Shown: positions 16,870 through 25,428, counted from the first letter of the stretch. The stretch: 43,831 nt of DNA from DASXSB01 sp036506275 (GCA_036506275.1 DASXSB010000008.1:1-43831), one strand, 5' to 3'. Numbers and translations: made by a program. Notes: generated from the sequence alone by a model not told the origin.

Positions 16870-17070
16870 ATGCGGCTCATCACAGCTCACCGCATCCTCA
16901 TCGGGTGCGGCATCGCGTTCTTCCTGCTCTACGCGGCGCTCGAGCTGCGTCGCTTCTACGGCACGGGGAGCGCGGTCGACCTCGTCGTGAGCGCGCTGGC
17001 GGCCGCCGTCGCCGTCGCCTTCATCCTCTACTACCGCACGCTCTCCCGCTGGGGCCAGCGCCGTCCGTGA
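16870..17070 (+). CDS. Small two-helix membrane protein
   Basis: 66 aa with two hydrophobic segments (about 8-25 and 36-55) joined by a short polar loop and a basic C-terminus (SRWGQRRP), which places both ends in the cytoplasm by the positive-inside rule. It follows the aminotransferase by 7 bp and precedes the DCC protein by 1 bp, so it is in the same run. No family was recognised. Confidence 0.7.
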   Translation: MRLITAHRILIGCGIAFFLLYAALELRRFYGTGSAVDLVVSALAAAVAVAFILYYRTLSRWGQRRP

Positions 17071-17071
17071 C

Positions 17072-17440
17072 GTGACGCGCGCCGTCCTCGTCTACGACGC
17101 GGAATGCGCGATGTGTCGGGCGAGCGCGCTCTGGCTCATGCGGCTCGCGATCGCGGGCGGCGCCCTCGAGATCCTCCCGTGCCGGTCGAGCGTGCGGGCG
17201 GCGCGCTTTCCCCAGATCTCGGAGACGGAGTGCATGACCGCGATGCAGCTCGTGCTTCCCGACGGCCGCATCGTGGCCGGCGCCGATGCCGTGCCCGAGC
17301 TGATGCGCCGGATCCGGGGACTGGGATGGCTGGCGGCGGTGTTCGCGCTCCCCGGCGTGCGACCGCTCGCGCGGCGTCTCTACGCCTGGATCGCGCGCAA
17401 CCGGATGCGGATCTCCTGCGGTCTACGACGAAGCGGCTGA
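17072..17440 (+). CDS. DCC family (DUF393) thiol-disulfide oxidoreductase
   Basis: 122 aa starting at GTG 17072. It carries the family signature DAECAMCRASALWL (D-x-x-C-x-x-C) right after the first strand. Family members are thioredoxin-like proteins presumed to exchange disulfides. Here the CxxC is encoded by ordinary TGC/TGT codons, in contrast to the UGA-containing redox genes 2-3 kb upstream. It ends convergently with, and overlaps by 18 bp, the HxlR regulator. Confidence 0.85.
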   Translation: MTRAVLVYDAECAMCRASALWLMRLAIAGGALEILPCRSSVRAARFPQISETECMTAMQLVLPDGRIVAGADAVPELMRRIRGLGWLAAVFALPGVRPLARRLYAWIARNRMRISCGLRRSG

Positions 17441-17920
17441 CGCGGAGCGGGAGCGCGCGCGCCCGCCCCTGCGAGGGCCGTTGCCGACGGACGGCTCGCG
17501 GCGGCGCAGGCGGACGGTGTTGCCGCGCACGCGATCGTTGCAGTGGCGGCAGTAGTACCCGAGCTCCACCGGCTGCGCGCACGCCTCGTGCACGAGCGAC
17601 GTCTGCTTCTCGAAATGTCTCGCCCCCCAGATGGCGAGCGCGCTCACTACCACCCCCAGCTCTTTGCCACGCTCGGTCAGCGCGTACTCCGCGCGAGGCG
17701 GATGCTCCGAGTAGAGCCGGCGGGCCACGATCCCGTGCTCCTCGAGCACCTTCAGCCGCTCGGAGAGGACGTTGGGGGCAATGCCCGCCAGCGACGTCTG
17801 AAAGTCCTGGAACCGGCGGGGGCCGTGGAGGAGATCGCGCACGAGCAGCAGCGTCCACCGCTCCCCCAGGAACTCCAGGGAGCGGGCGACGGGACAGGCC
17901 TGGCCGTAACGCTTCGGCAT
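17423..17920 (-). CDS. HxlR family transcriptional regulator
   Basis: 165 aa from ATG 17920. Family marks are the N-terminal cysteine (GQACPVARSLE), the winged helix (GERWTLLLVRDLLHGPRRFQDF...GIAPNVLSERLKVLEEHGIV) and the wing YALTERGKEL. The C-terminus adds a CxxC (YYCRHCNDRV) and a basic tail not typical of the family. HxlR proteins sense reactive aldehydes, oxidants or drugs and often control a divergent gene, here the MATE transporter. TATACT (17932-17927) lies six bases upstream of the ATG. A longer start at 17947 is possible but would place coding sequence over the promoter. Confidence 0.9.
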   Translation of the reverse strand: MPKRYGQACPVARSLEFLGERWTLLLVRDLLHGPRRFQDFQTSLAGIAPNVLSERLKVLEEHGIVARRLYSEHPPRAEYALTERGKELGVVVSALAIWGARHFEKQTSLVHEACAQPVELGYYCRHCNDRVRGNTVRLRRREPSVGNGPRRGGRARSRSASAASS

Positions 17921-17940
17921 CGCCCCAGTATAAGGAGGCG

Positions 17941-17969
17941 TTGACACAAATACTAGCTACTAGTATTTT
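17941..17969 (+). promoter_or_regulatory. Sigma-70 promoter of the MATE gene, leaderless
   Basis: TTGACA (17941-17946), a 17-bp spacer, then TATTTT (17964-17969). The ATG of the transporter begins seven bases after the -10, so the mRNA would start at or next to the start codon. The operator palindrome covers the spacer and -10. Confidence 0.75.
17949..17967. promoter_or_regulatory. Palindromic operator in the hxlR-MATE divergent region
   Basis: AATACTAG-CTA-CTAGTATT is a perfect 8-bp inverted repeat with a 3-nt spacer. It lies between the divergent genes and over the MATE promoter, so binding would block RNA polymerase. The HxlR protein next door is the natural candidate repressor (inference). 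It is AT-rich against a very GC-rich background. Confidence 0.75.
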
Positions 17970-17976
17970 GCTAGTC

Positions 17977-19365
17977 ATGTCGACCGCGATCGCGCCCGCC
18001 CCCGTCGTCGTCCCCGATCCACGCACCGCCACCACGCGCCGGCTCCTCGAGGCGCCCATCCTGCCCACGCTCCTCCGGCTCGCCGCCCCCAGCGTGCTCA
18101 TGATGGTGGTGCAGGCGGCCGTGACCACCTTCGACGTGTTCGTGCTCGGCTGGCTCGGCCCCGAAGCGCTGGCGGGCGTCGCGCTCGCCTTTCCGCTCGT
18201 GATGCTGATGCAGACGATGTCGGCGGGCGGCATGGGGGGCGGGGTGGCGTCGGCGGTGGCGCGCGCGCTCGGGGCGGGCCGACGCGCCGATGCGGATGCC
18301 CTCGTCGTCCACGCCCTCGCCATCGCGGGCGGGATGGCGGCGTTTTTCGCCGCCGTCGTCCTTGCCGCCGGTCCCGCGCTCTTTCGCGCCATGGGCGGCA
18401 CCGGCGGCACCCTCGACGCGGCCGTGGCGTACTCGACGGTGATCTTCGCGGGAGCGTTCGCGCCGTGGGCGCTGAACACCCTCGCGAGCGTCGAGCGCGG
18501 CAGCGGTCAGATGGCGCTGCCGGCGGCCGTCTCGGCGGGCGGGGCGCTCCTGCACGTGGCGCTCTCCCCCGCGCTGGCGTTCGGGTGGGGACCGTTTCCG
18601 CGGCTCGGTGTGGCGGGACCGGCGCTGTCCGCCGTCGTCTGGTACACGCTCGCCGCCATCCTCCTCGCCATCCACCTCACGTCGGCGGGGAGCCTGGCGC
18701 GGCTCTCCTTTCGCGGCTTCTCCTGGCAGGCGCGGCTCTTCCGCGACATCCTCGGCGTGGGTGCGCTCGGATCGCTGAACACGATCCAGACGAATCTCAC
18801 CGTGCTGCTGCTCACGGGGCTCGTAGGGCCGTTCGGCACCTTCGCGCTCGCCGGCTACGGCGTGGGCACCCGTCTCGAGTATCTCCAGATCCCGCTCGTG
18901 TTCGGCTTCGGCTCCGCGCTCGTGACCATGGTGGGAACGAACATGGGTGCCGCCCAGGTCGCGCGCGCGGAGAAGGTCGCGTGGACGGGCGCGCTGGTGG
19001 CGGGGAGCACGACGGGCGTCATCGGTTTCGTCGCTGCCATCTTTCCGGAGGCGTGGCTGACGCTGTTCACGCACGACCCGGGAGCCATCGAAGTGGGGGC
19101 GCACTATCTCCGCATCGTGGGACCCACGTATGGGTTCTTCGGCCTCGGTCTCGCCCTTTACTTCGCGTCGCAGGGCGCGCAGCGCATGGTGTGGCCGCTG
19201 GTGGCGGGCTTTCTCCGGCTGGCGCTCGCGGTCGTGGGCGCGTGGAGCGCGCGCCGGTGGCTCGGGACCGGACCCGAGGGCATCTTCGTCGCGATCGCTC
19301 TCTCGTTCACGCTGTTCGGGGTCACGCTCGCCGTGTGGCTCCGGAGGGGCGGGTGGCGCCGGTGA
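17977..19365 (+). CDS. MATE family multidrug efflux transporter
   Basis: 462 aa polytopic membrane protein with about 12 hydrophobic helices in two halves. The N-terminal LLRLAAPSVLMMVVQAAVTT and WLGPEALAGVALAFP are typical of MATE proteins (PF01554), as is LFTHDPGAIEVGAHYLRI between the halves. MATE transporters export cationic drugs or metabolites using Na+ or H+. Regulation is probably by the divergent HxlR protein through the palindrome at 17949. Its stop TGA overlaps the ATG of the truncated thioesterase (TGATG). Confidence 0.92.
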   Translation: MSTAIAPAPVVVPDPRTATTRRLLEAPILPTLLRLAAPSVLMMVVQAAVTTFDVFVLGWLGPEALAGVALAFPLVMLMQTMSAGGMGGGVASAVARALGAGRRADADALVVHALAIAGGMAAFFAAVVLAAGPALFRAMGGTGGTLDAAVAYSTVIFAGAFAPWALNTLASVERGSGQMALPAAVSAGGALLHVALSPALAFGWGPFPRLGVAGPALSAVVWYTLAAILLAIHLTSAGSLARLSFRGFSWQARLFRDILGVGALGSLNTIQTNLTVLLLTGLVGPFGTFALAGYGVGTRLEYLQIPLVFGFGSALVTMVGTNMGAAQVARAEKVAWTGALVAGSTTGVIGFVAAIFPEAWLTLFTHDPGAIEVGAHYLRIVGPTYGFFGLGLALYFASQGAQRMVWPLVAGFLRLALAVVGAWSARRWLGTGPEGIFVAIALSFTLFGVTLAVWLRRGGWRR

Positions 19366-19592
19366 TGCGGGAACAGCTCGAGGAAGGCGAGACGTTCACG
19401 ACGCTCGAGCTCAAGATCAACTTCTTGAAGCCGGTGTGGAAGGGAAAGCTGCGCGCCGAGGGCCGCGTGATCAAGGGTGGGCGCACGGTGGGGCTCGTCG
19501 AGTGCGACATCACCGACGACCAGCAGCGTCTGGTCGCTCGCGTCAGCAGCACCTGCATGACGCTCCGAGGAGCGGACGCCACCGGCCGCTGA
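19365..19592 (+). pseudogene. Truncated PaaI-like hotdog thioesterase
   Basis: 75 aa corresponding to the C-terminal half of a hotdog-fold thioesterase: TLELKINFLKPVWKGKLRAE, then GRVIKGGRTVGLVECDI and a final strand (LVARVSSTCMTL). The N-terminal half, which carries the catalytic HGG/acidic region, is missing, and the upstream frame reads only antisense of the MATE gene. It is therefore probably a remnant cut when the HxlR-MATE pair arrived, or a gene using a MATE-coupled start. Activity is unlikely. Confidence 0.7.
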
Positions 19593-19707
19593 CCGCCGTG
19601 CCACGGAAGTGGGCACTTCCCGGCAGATGCCCAAGACAGCGGCAGTTCCTCTCGCGCGGCTTCTCGATAAGTCCGCTCACTCTGGGGCATTACGCTGCGG
19701 TAAGGCT

Positions 19708-19723
19708 CGGCATATCGCTTGCT
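19708..19723 (+). promoter_or_regulatory. Sigma-54 type promoter upstream of the Fis-like gene
   Basis: CGGCAT-ATCGC-TTGC keeps the GG-N10-GC spacing and the TTGC of the RpoN consensus TGGCAC-N5-TTGC. It differs at two less fixed positions. It lies about 100 bp before ATG 19824 in a 231-bp intergenic region where nothing else was recognised. Confidence 0.5.
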
Positions 19724-19823
19724 CCCACCGTTCACGGTCCCGACAGCGCGGTCGGCCACGACGGCAATGACGCCCTCACGGTGCGGGAGCGTTGCGAGAT
19801 TTCGAGATGAGGGGGGCGTGGAG

Positions 19824-20192
19824 ATGAACCAGGGGGCGGCGTTGGGCACGGGCCGACTCACGCGTGGGACGGCGATCGCGACGGACGCGGGCGCACAAGG
19901 AACGCAGTCCCTGGCGGCCCGCCGCCTCGCCGAGCTGGTGCCGGGTCTGATCGACGGGCTGGTGAGGGCGGGCTCGGCAGGCCTCTACCGGGACGCCACC
20001 CGCCTCTTCGAGCGGCCACTCTTTAGCCACGTCCTCGCCCTGACACGGGGGAACCAGCTGAGGGCCGCCCGCATGCTCGGCCTCAACCGGAACACGCTGA
20101 GAAAACGCTGTCGGGAGCTGGACTTACCCCTCCCGCGGGAGGCTCCGCGCCCCCCCGACGACACCGACGTCCGCCCGGACCAACGCGTCTAG
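19824..20192 (+). CDS. Fis-type helix-turn-helix DNA-binding protein
   Basis: 122 aa. The C-terminal half is a Fis/NtrC-type DNA-binding domain: RDATRLFERPLFSHVLALT, then NQLRAARMLGLNRNTLRKR, a helix-turn-helix like that closing sigma-54 activators. No AAA+ or receiver domain is present. The N-terminal 60 residues are Ala/Gly-rich and not recognised. It precedes the GAF-GspE gene by 114 bp and may control pilus/secretion genes (inference). The start at 19824 is chosen; GTG 19818 is an alternative. Confidence 0.8.
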   Translation: MNQGAALGTGRLTRGTAIATDAGAQGTQSLAARRLAELVPGLIDGLVRAGSAGLYRDATRLFERPLFSHVLALTRGNQLRAARMLGLNRNTLRKRCRELDLPLPREAPRPPDDTDVRPDQRV

Positions 20193-20306
20193 GCTACCTG
20201 CCCGGCTACACCCCCGAAGCTACGGTTTTCTCCGCCACGCGGAGCACCCGTCCCCAAGGTCGGTTCTGCTATTCTGCTCTTGGCTTTTGAATACTTGGGA
20301 GGCCCC

Positions 20307-22595
20307 GTGGCGCTAGAGTCCCTGGAGGCTTTGCAGGAACGGCTGGTCTGGGAACAGAAGCTCGTCCAGCTCGTCGAGCGGATCCACGCCGCCAAGAGCA
20401 TCGACACGATCTTCCTGGAGCTACAGGGGGAGATCCTCAGTCTCCTCGACGCCGAGCGGATGACCCTCTATGCCGTCGATCCGGAGCGCAAAGAGCTGTA
20501 CTCCAAGTTCCTCGCCCTCGACGCGGTGAAGGAAATCAGGGTGCCGATCAGCGAGAGCAGCATCGCCGGCTTCACGGCGCTGTCGCGGCAGACTGTAAAC
20601 ATTGCCGACGCCTATGACAAGGCGGAGCTCGGGCGGATCTTCCCGACCCTGAACTTCGACAGCTCCTGGGACAAGCGCACGGGCTTCCGGACGACGCAGA
20701 TCCTGTGCGTCCCGATCCTCCACGAGAGCAAGACCACCGTCGGGGTCATCCAGCTCCTCAACAAGAAGCGCGGGCAGCGGTTCACCAAGGAAGACGAGCA
20801 GGGCGTGGGGCGCATCGTGAAGACCCTCGCCATCGCCTTCAACAACCAGATCCAGCTCGGGGAACAGCGACGCAAGACGAAGTTCGACTACCTGCTGTCC
20901 CAACAGCGCGTCACCCAGGACGAGCTCAACGCCGCCATCGCCGAGGCCCGGCGCCGGCAGATCGACGTCGAATCGATCCTGATGGAGCAGTACAAGGTCT
21001 CGAAGAACGACGTGGGGGCATCGCTCAGCCACTTCTACCGGGTGCCCTTCATCGAGTACGACGAGAAGATCATTCCGCCGCCCGCCCTCATGAAAGATCT
21101 GAAGCTCGAGTATCTGCGGAAGAACCTCTGGCTTCCGCTCAAGCGCGACGGGGATGGCCTGCTCATCCTGATCGACAACCCGCAAGACATTCAGAAGCTC
21201 GACACCATTGCCCAGCTCCTGCCCCGTCACAAGGTCAGATTCGCGGTCGGTCTGCGGAAGGACATCCTCCTCTGGCTCGGCGGCCACGAGCCCGCGGGAA
21301 AGGACGCCATCGGCAGCATCCTCGGTGACCTGAAAGCGGAGGAAGCGCCCGCCGAGCGCGCCGAGGAGCTGGCAAGCGGGGTCGAGCTCGACGAGAACGA
21401 CAGCGCGGTCATCCGGCTCGCCAACCAGATCATCCTCGACGCGTACCGGTTGCGAGCGTCGGACATCCACGTGGAGCCGTACGGTTCGGAAAAGGACACG
21501 ATGATCCGTCTCCGCACCGACGGGAGCTGCATGGAGTACCAGCGCATCCCGGGCGGCTACCGGCGCGCCCTCGTGGCGCGGCTCAAGATCATGGCCCAGC
21601 TCGACATCGCGGAGCGACGCAAGCCGCAGGACGGGAAGATCAAGTTCAAGGCGCCCGATCGCGAGATCGAGCTCCGGGTGGCGACGATCCCGACCGCGGG
21701 CGGCAACGAAGACGTGGTCATGCGTATCCTTGCCGCCAGCGAGCCCATCCCCGTCGACAAGCTCGGCATGACCGAGCGCAATCTCCGCGAGATGAAGGCG
21801 ATCTCCGAGAAGCCGTATGGGCTCATCCTCGTGGTGGGGCCGACCGGTTCCGGCAAGACGACGACGCTGCACTCCGTGCTCGGCCACATCAACCGGCCAC
21901 ATCGGAAGATCTGGACGGCGGAAGATCCCGTCGAGATCACCCAGTACGGCCTCCGGCAGGTGCAGGTGAATCCGAAGATCGGCTTCACGTTCGCCAACGC
22001 GATGCGCTCGTTTCTCCGCGCCGACCCCGACGTCATCATGGTCGGTGAGATGCGCGACGAAGAGACGGCCGCCACCGGCATCGAGGCCTCGCTCACCGGC
22101 CACCTCGTCTTCAGCACGCTCCACACGAACAGCTCCGTGGAGACCGTGATCCGCCTCCTCGACATGGGGCTCGATCCCTTCAACTTCGCGGACGCGCTTC
22201 TCGGCGTCCTCGCCCAGCGACTGGTGAAGCGCCTCTGCACGAGCTGCCGGGAGCCGTATCACCCCGATCGCTCGGAGTTCGACGAGCTGGCGTGGGGCTA
22301 CGGCAAGGAAGACTTCGAGAAGCTCGGGCACCACTACGACGAGAAGGTGACGCTCTATCGTTCCCGCGGCTGCGGCGAATGCAACAAGACGGGGTATCGC
22401 GGCCGCGCCGGCATCCACGAGCTGCTGCTCGCGTCCGACGAGCTGAAGCGCCTCATCCAGACGAAAGCCCGCGTGGCGGAGATGCTGCCCCAGGCCAAGG
22501 CGGAGGGCATGACCACGCTCGTCCAGGACGGCATCCTCAAGGCGCTCCAGGGCATCACCGACTTCAAGCAGGTGAAAGCGGTCGCCATCAAGTAG
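20307..22595 (+). CDS. GspE/PilB-type secretion ATPase with N-terminal GAF domain
   Basis: 762 aa from GTG 20307, preceded by GGGAGG (20297-20302). Residues about 25-180 are a GAF domain (LLDAERMTLYAVDPERKELYS, then ILCVPILHESKTTVGVIQLLNKK). Next is a MshEN/GspE N-terminal region (about 195-330), then the T2S/T4P ATPase core: Walker A GPTGSGKTTT (residues about 511-520), Asp box AEDPVEI, Walker B-like DPDVIMVGEMRDEETA, His box TGHLVFSTLHTN, and a zinc tetracysteine (CTSC, later CGEC). It would power pilus assembly or type II secretion at the inner membrane, with the GAF domain possibly sensing a nucleotide or other signal. No other pilus gene is in the window. Confidence 0.93.
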   Translation: MALESLEALQERLVWEQKLVQLVERIHAAKSIDTIFLELQGEILSLLDAERMTLYAVDPERKELYSKFLALDAVKEIRVPISESSIAGFTALSRQTVNIADAYDKAELGRIFPTLNFDSSWDKRTGFRTTQILCVPILHESKTTVGVIQLLNKKRGQRFTKEDEQGVGRIVKTLAIAFNNQIQLGEQRRKTKFDYLLSQQRVTQDELNAAIAEARRRQIDVESILMEQYKVSKNDVGASLSHFYRVPFIEYDEKIIPPPALMKDLKLEYLRKNLWLPLKRDGDGLLILIDNPQDIQKLDTIAQLLPRHKVRFAVGLRKDILLWLGGHEPAGKDAIGSILGDLKAEEAPAERAEELASGVELDENDSAVIRLANQIILDAYRLRASDIHVEPYGSEKDTMIRLRTDGSCMEYQRIPGGYRRALVARLKIMAQLDIAERRKPQDGKIKFKAPDREIELRVATIPTAGGNEDVVMRILAASEPIPVDKLGMTERNLREMKAISEKPYGLILVVGPTGSGKTTTLHSVLGHINRPHRKIWTAEDPVEITQYGLRQVQVNPKIGFTFANAMRSFLRADPDVIMVGEMRDEETAATGIEASLTGHLVFSTLHTNSSVETVIRLLDMGLDPFNFADALLGVLAQRLVKRLCTSCREPYHPDRSEFDELAWGYGKEDFEKLGHHYDEKVTLYRSRGCGECNKTGYRGRAGIHELLLASDELKRLIQTKARVAEMLPQAKAEGMTTLVQDGILKALQGITDFKQVKAVAIK

Positions 22596-23766
22596 TCTCC
22601 GCGCCGGTCTCACGCTCGTCGCGCAGGGGGACGCCCCGGAAGGCCGCGTAGACGAGCACGTCGTAGACGATCTTCAGCACGCCACCGATCACGAACGGCG
22701 CCGACAGCGCCACCGCCTGCATGACCCAGCCCGTGAGCATCGGCGTGACGGCCTGGGCGACCGTCCGCGCGAGGTTCGTCGTCGTCGCCGCCGCTTCCCG
22801 TTCGCTGTCGTGCACGATTGCCATCATGTACGCCTGGCGCGTGGGGACGTCCATCTGCGACAGCATGTGACGGATGAGGAGGAGGACGACGGCGACGGGC
22901 GCGGTGGGCGCCACCGCGATCGCGATGAGGACGACGTTCGAGATCAGGTGCGAAAGCACCATCGTCGGCAACAACCCCACCCAGGCCGCCACCCGCACCG
23001 CGAGTAGAAGCGAGAGGGCGGTGACGACCTGCACGGCGAAGAAGATCGTGCCCAGCGCTTCCAGGCTGAGATCGAAGCGCGTGTGAAGGAAGTACGCCAC
23101 CAGTGACTGGAGCACGAAGCCACCCGCAAACGCGTCGAGAGCGAAGAGCGCGGCGAGCTTTCGGATGAGCGGCCCCGACACGCGGGCGCCCGGAGGCGGC
23201 GCGCTCACGGTGACCCCACGCGGAAGGGCGGCGTAGGCGACGCACTGTACCGCCGCCATCACCAGAAAAATGACGAAGAGCGGGCGGTACGCGGGAAGCG
23301 CGCCCACGAGGGCGGCGCCGGCGGCGGCGGCGGCATAGCCGACGAGGTTGTAGACGCTGAGCGCGAGCGTGCGCCGACGCACCGGCACCGCGCGCGTCAC
23401 CACCACTTGCTCGATGGCCTGGAACGGTCCCGTCTCCGTGGTCGTGACCGCCACGTTGCCGATCATGGCCGCCACGATGGCCACCGCGGGCGCGGTGGCG
23501 GCGAGAAGCAGTATCGCGGACACACCGTTGAGGACGGCGAGCAGCAGGAGGGCCGCGCGTGTGCCGAGCCGCTCGGCGGGACGGCGAATCGCCCACGTGA
23601 GGATGGCCCCGCCGGCGAGGGTGAGCGTGATCGCCAATCCGATCCCGCCCGGGCCCAGCCCGAGATCGCTGAAGTAGACGGGGAGCGTGATGCCGAGGAA
23701 TCCGTAGGCGAAGGTGCGCGCGGTCTTGGCGATGACCACGGCCACGACGTCGCGCGGGAGCTTCAC
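22588..23766 (-). CDS. Major facilitator superfamily (MFS) transporter
   Basis: 392 aa with about 12 hydrophobic helices and the central polar loop of MFS proteins. It opens with AYGFLGITLPVYFSDLGLGPGGIG and has the cytoplasmic loop RRPAERLGTRAALL, a variant of the MFS A motif. The substrate is unknown. The GTG at 23766 has TAAAGT (23778-23773) exactly six bases upstream, indicating a leaderless transcript. The stop overlaps the convergent GspE gene by 8 bp. Confidence 0.88.
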   Translation of the reverse strand: MKLPRDVVAVVIAKTARTFAYGFLGITLPVYFSDLGLGPGGIGLAITLTLAGGAILTWAIRRPAERLGTRAALLLLAVLNGVSAILLLAATAPAVAIVAAMIGNVAVTTTETGPFQAIEQVVVTRAVPVRRRTLALSVYNLVGYAAAAAGAALVGALPAYRPLFVIFLVMAAVQCVAYAALPRGVTVSAPPPGARVSGPLIRKLAALFALDAFAGGFVLQSLVAYFLHTRFDLSLEALGTIFFAVQVVTALSLLLAVRVAAWVGLLPTMVLSHLISNVVLIAIAVAPTAPVAVVLLLIRHMLSQMDVPTRQAYMMAIVHDSEREAAATTTNLARTVAQAVTPMLTGWVMQAVALSAPFVIGGVLKIVYDVLVYAAFRGVPLRDERETGAETT

Positions 23767-23806
23767 CGCGCGACTTTAGCACCGCCCCGCGGCCTCGATT
23801 TGCACC

Positions 23807-23835
23807 TTGACTATAGCTCAACTTCTGTTTAGTAT
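23807..23835 (+). promoter_or_regulatory. Sigma-70 promoter of the small gene at 23858
   Basis: TTGACT (23807-23812), a 17-bp spacer, and TAGTAT (23830-23835). The predicted start near 23842 leaves a short leader that carries AGGAGG at 23846-23851, a strong ribosome site seven bases before the ATG. Confidence 0.75.
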
Positions 23836-23857
23836 CGGCCTTCCCAGGAGGTGCTAC

Positions 23858-24145
23858 ATGAACCCGGTGGAGCGCGTGCTGTACCAGGAGCTCAATCACC
23901 TGATGGATCGTCTGGCGGCCACGGTGCCGCCGGGGGGTCTTGCCGCCGCCCGGAGCAGCGTCCCCACGCTCGGAGCCCGGCTCGATGACGCCGAGACCAC
24001 CCTCGCCGCCGCGCGTACGTCGCTGCTGGAGGGCTATGGCCGGTGGGGCCGGGCGCTCGAGGATCTCGAGAACCTCTGGGCGCTGGCGGCGTGGCGGTCA
24101 GCCGCCGAGGAGCCGGCGGAGCAGGCCGGGGCGCTCGCGGCCTGA
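23858..24145 (+). CDS. Small helical protein of unknown function
   Basis: 95 aa, almost entirely predicted alpha-helical: VERVLYQELNHLMDRLA, a Pro/Gly break, then a long Ala/Leu/Glu-rich stretch that could form a coiled coil. It has the best ribosome binding site in the region and its own consensus promoter, so it is likely well expressed. Its 3' end overlaps the convergent hypothetical gene by 48 bp. No family was recognised. Confidence 0.7.
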   Translation: MNPVERVLYQELNHLMDRLAATVPPGGLAAARSSVPTLGARLDDAETTLAAARTSLLEGYGRWGRALEDLENLWALAAWRSAAEEPAEQAGALAA

Positions 24146-24526
24146 GGCGGACCGTTCCTCGACGTACGCGGCCCGGATGGCGTCGAAGCGCTGCCAGTAG
24201 TCCGGGATCTCCTTGGCGAGCGCAACCTGCGCGCTGACGAGCTCGGCGGTGGCGGCATCGCCATCTCCATGGGCTCCGGCGCGAGGGCTCCGCGCCGGTA
24301 TGCCGTTCTGCAGGCGGAGAAGGAAGTCGCGCACGAAGCCCTGAAATTCCGCGCGGTCGTCGGCGTTGTCGCTCACCGGAGCGGGACGCCCGGCCGCGGC
24401 GCGCGCGCCGACGAGCGCGGTGAGGCAGACGTCGTCCACCGCCTCTTCGATGCGTTCGCGAATGCCGGCGTCGATGCGCGCGTGGAGATCGGACGGCGCG
24501 CGCGGTCCGTCGGGGGGCGGCGTCAA
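24098..24526 (-). CDS. Conserved-looking hypothetical protein
   Basis: 142 aa if started at TTG 24526, which overlaps the epimerase stop as TTGA, the same coupling style seen elsewhere here. It is mostly helical. The final part reads DYWQRFDAIRAAYVEER and a basic tail GLLRRLLGG. The frame is open further upstream to 24604, inside the epimerase. No family was recognised. It converges on the small helical protein gene and overlaps it by 48 bp, which lowers confidence in one of the two 3' ends. Confidence 0.55.
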   Translation of the reverse strand: MTPPPDGPRAPSDLHARIDAGIRERIEEAVDDVCLTALVGARAAAGRPAPVSDNADDRAEFQGFVRDFLLRLQNGIPARSPRAGAHGDGDAATAELVSAQVALAKEIPDYWQRFDAIRAAYVEERSASGRERPGLLRRLLGG

Positions 24527-25428
24527 CCGAGCATCCGCTCGAGGCCGACGGCGAGCGGGACCGGCAGGAGGCGGAACGCGGAGAAGAACGCGGTGGGATC
24601 GCACACGCTGTTCTCCTCCAGCATCAGGAGCTGGTCCGGCGTGATCGGGAACGAGGGCAGCCGGTGCAGCGCGCGCGCGAGCGGCGAGATGATGGCGAGA
24701 GGCACGGGAATCTTCAGGAGCCGGCGCTTGCCCAGCGTCTTGGCGATGAGATCGAGCAGCTCGACCATCGTGACCGCGTCGGGACCGCCGACCTCGTACG
24801 TTTGCTTCACGGTCTCCGACGCCGCCACCGCGCGCGCGAATGCGGTGGCGACCTGCTCGACCGGGATCGGCTGGAGGCGCTGGCGTCCGTCTCCAATGAT
24901 CGGGATCGCCGCGTAGCGCTTGATCGGGGCGGCGAGCATCGAGACGAAGGCATCACCGCGGCCATAGATGATCGACGGGCGGAAGATCGTCCACGGGAGC
25001 GCGCTGCCGCGGACGGCTTCCTCCGCGGTCCATTTCGTTTGGTGATAGCGCGACCGCGCGCCCGCCCGGGCGCCGAGCGCGCTCATGTGCACGAAACGCC
25101 GGACGCCGGCGTCGGTAGCCGCGCGCAGGACGTTCACGGTGCCATCGACGTGAAGGCGCTCGAACGTCACCCCGCGCGCCGGGTACTCGCGGATGATGCC
25201 GACGAGGTGAACGACGGCGTCACAGCCGGCAATGCCGTCCCCGAGCGTTTTCGGAGCGAGCACGTCGCCCTGCACGCGCTCGATCGCCTCCAGGCCACGG
25301 AGGTCGTGCTCCGAGCCGCGCCGCACCAGGCAGCGGACGATGTGTCCTTCCGCGCGCAGCGACTGGACCACGGAGCGCCCCACGAAACCCGTCGCGCCCG
25401 TTACGAACACGCGAGCGATTCTCGCCAT
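24523..25428 (-). CDS. NAD(P)-dependent epimerase/dehydratase, complex I NDUFA9-like
   Basis: 301 aa extended short-chain dehydrogenase. It has the Rossmann glycine motif VTGATGFVGRSV, an arginine-rich loop (RCLVRRGSE) suggesting NADP preference, GDVLAPKTL, HLVGII and YHQTKWTAEEAV, where the usual Tyr-x-x-x-Lys catalytic pair is present (YHQTK). The later GDGRQRLQPIPVEQVA matches the NDUFA9/YfcH-like subgroup. The substrate is uncertain. It lies divergent from the NamZ fusion with a 151-bp gap. Confidence 0.9.
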   Translation of the reverse strand: MARIARVFVTGATGFVGRSVVQSLRAEGHIVRCLVRRGSEHDLRGLEAIERVQGDVLAPKTLGDGIAGCDAVVHLVGIIREYPARGVTFERLHVDGTVNVLRAATDAGVRRFVHMSALGARAGARSRYHQTKWTAEEAVRGSALPWTIFRPSIIYGRGDAFVSMLAAPIKRYAAIPIIGDGRQRLQPIPVEQVATAFARAVAASETVKQTYEVGGPDAVTMVELLDLIAKTLGKRRLLKIPVPLAIISPLARALHRLPSFPITPDQLLMLEENSVCDPTAFFSAFRLLPVPLAVGLERMLG

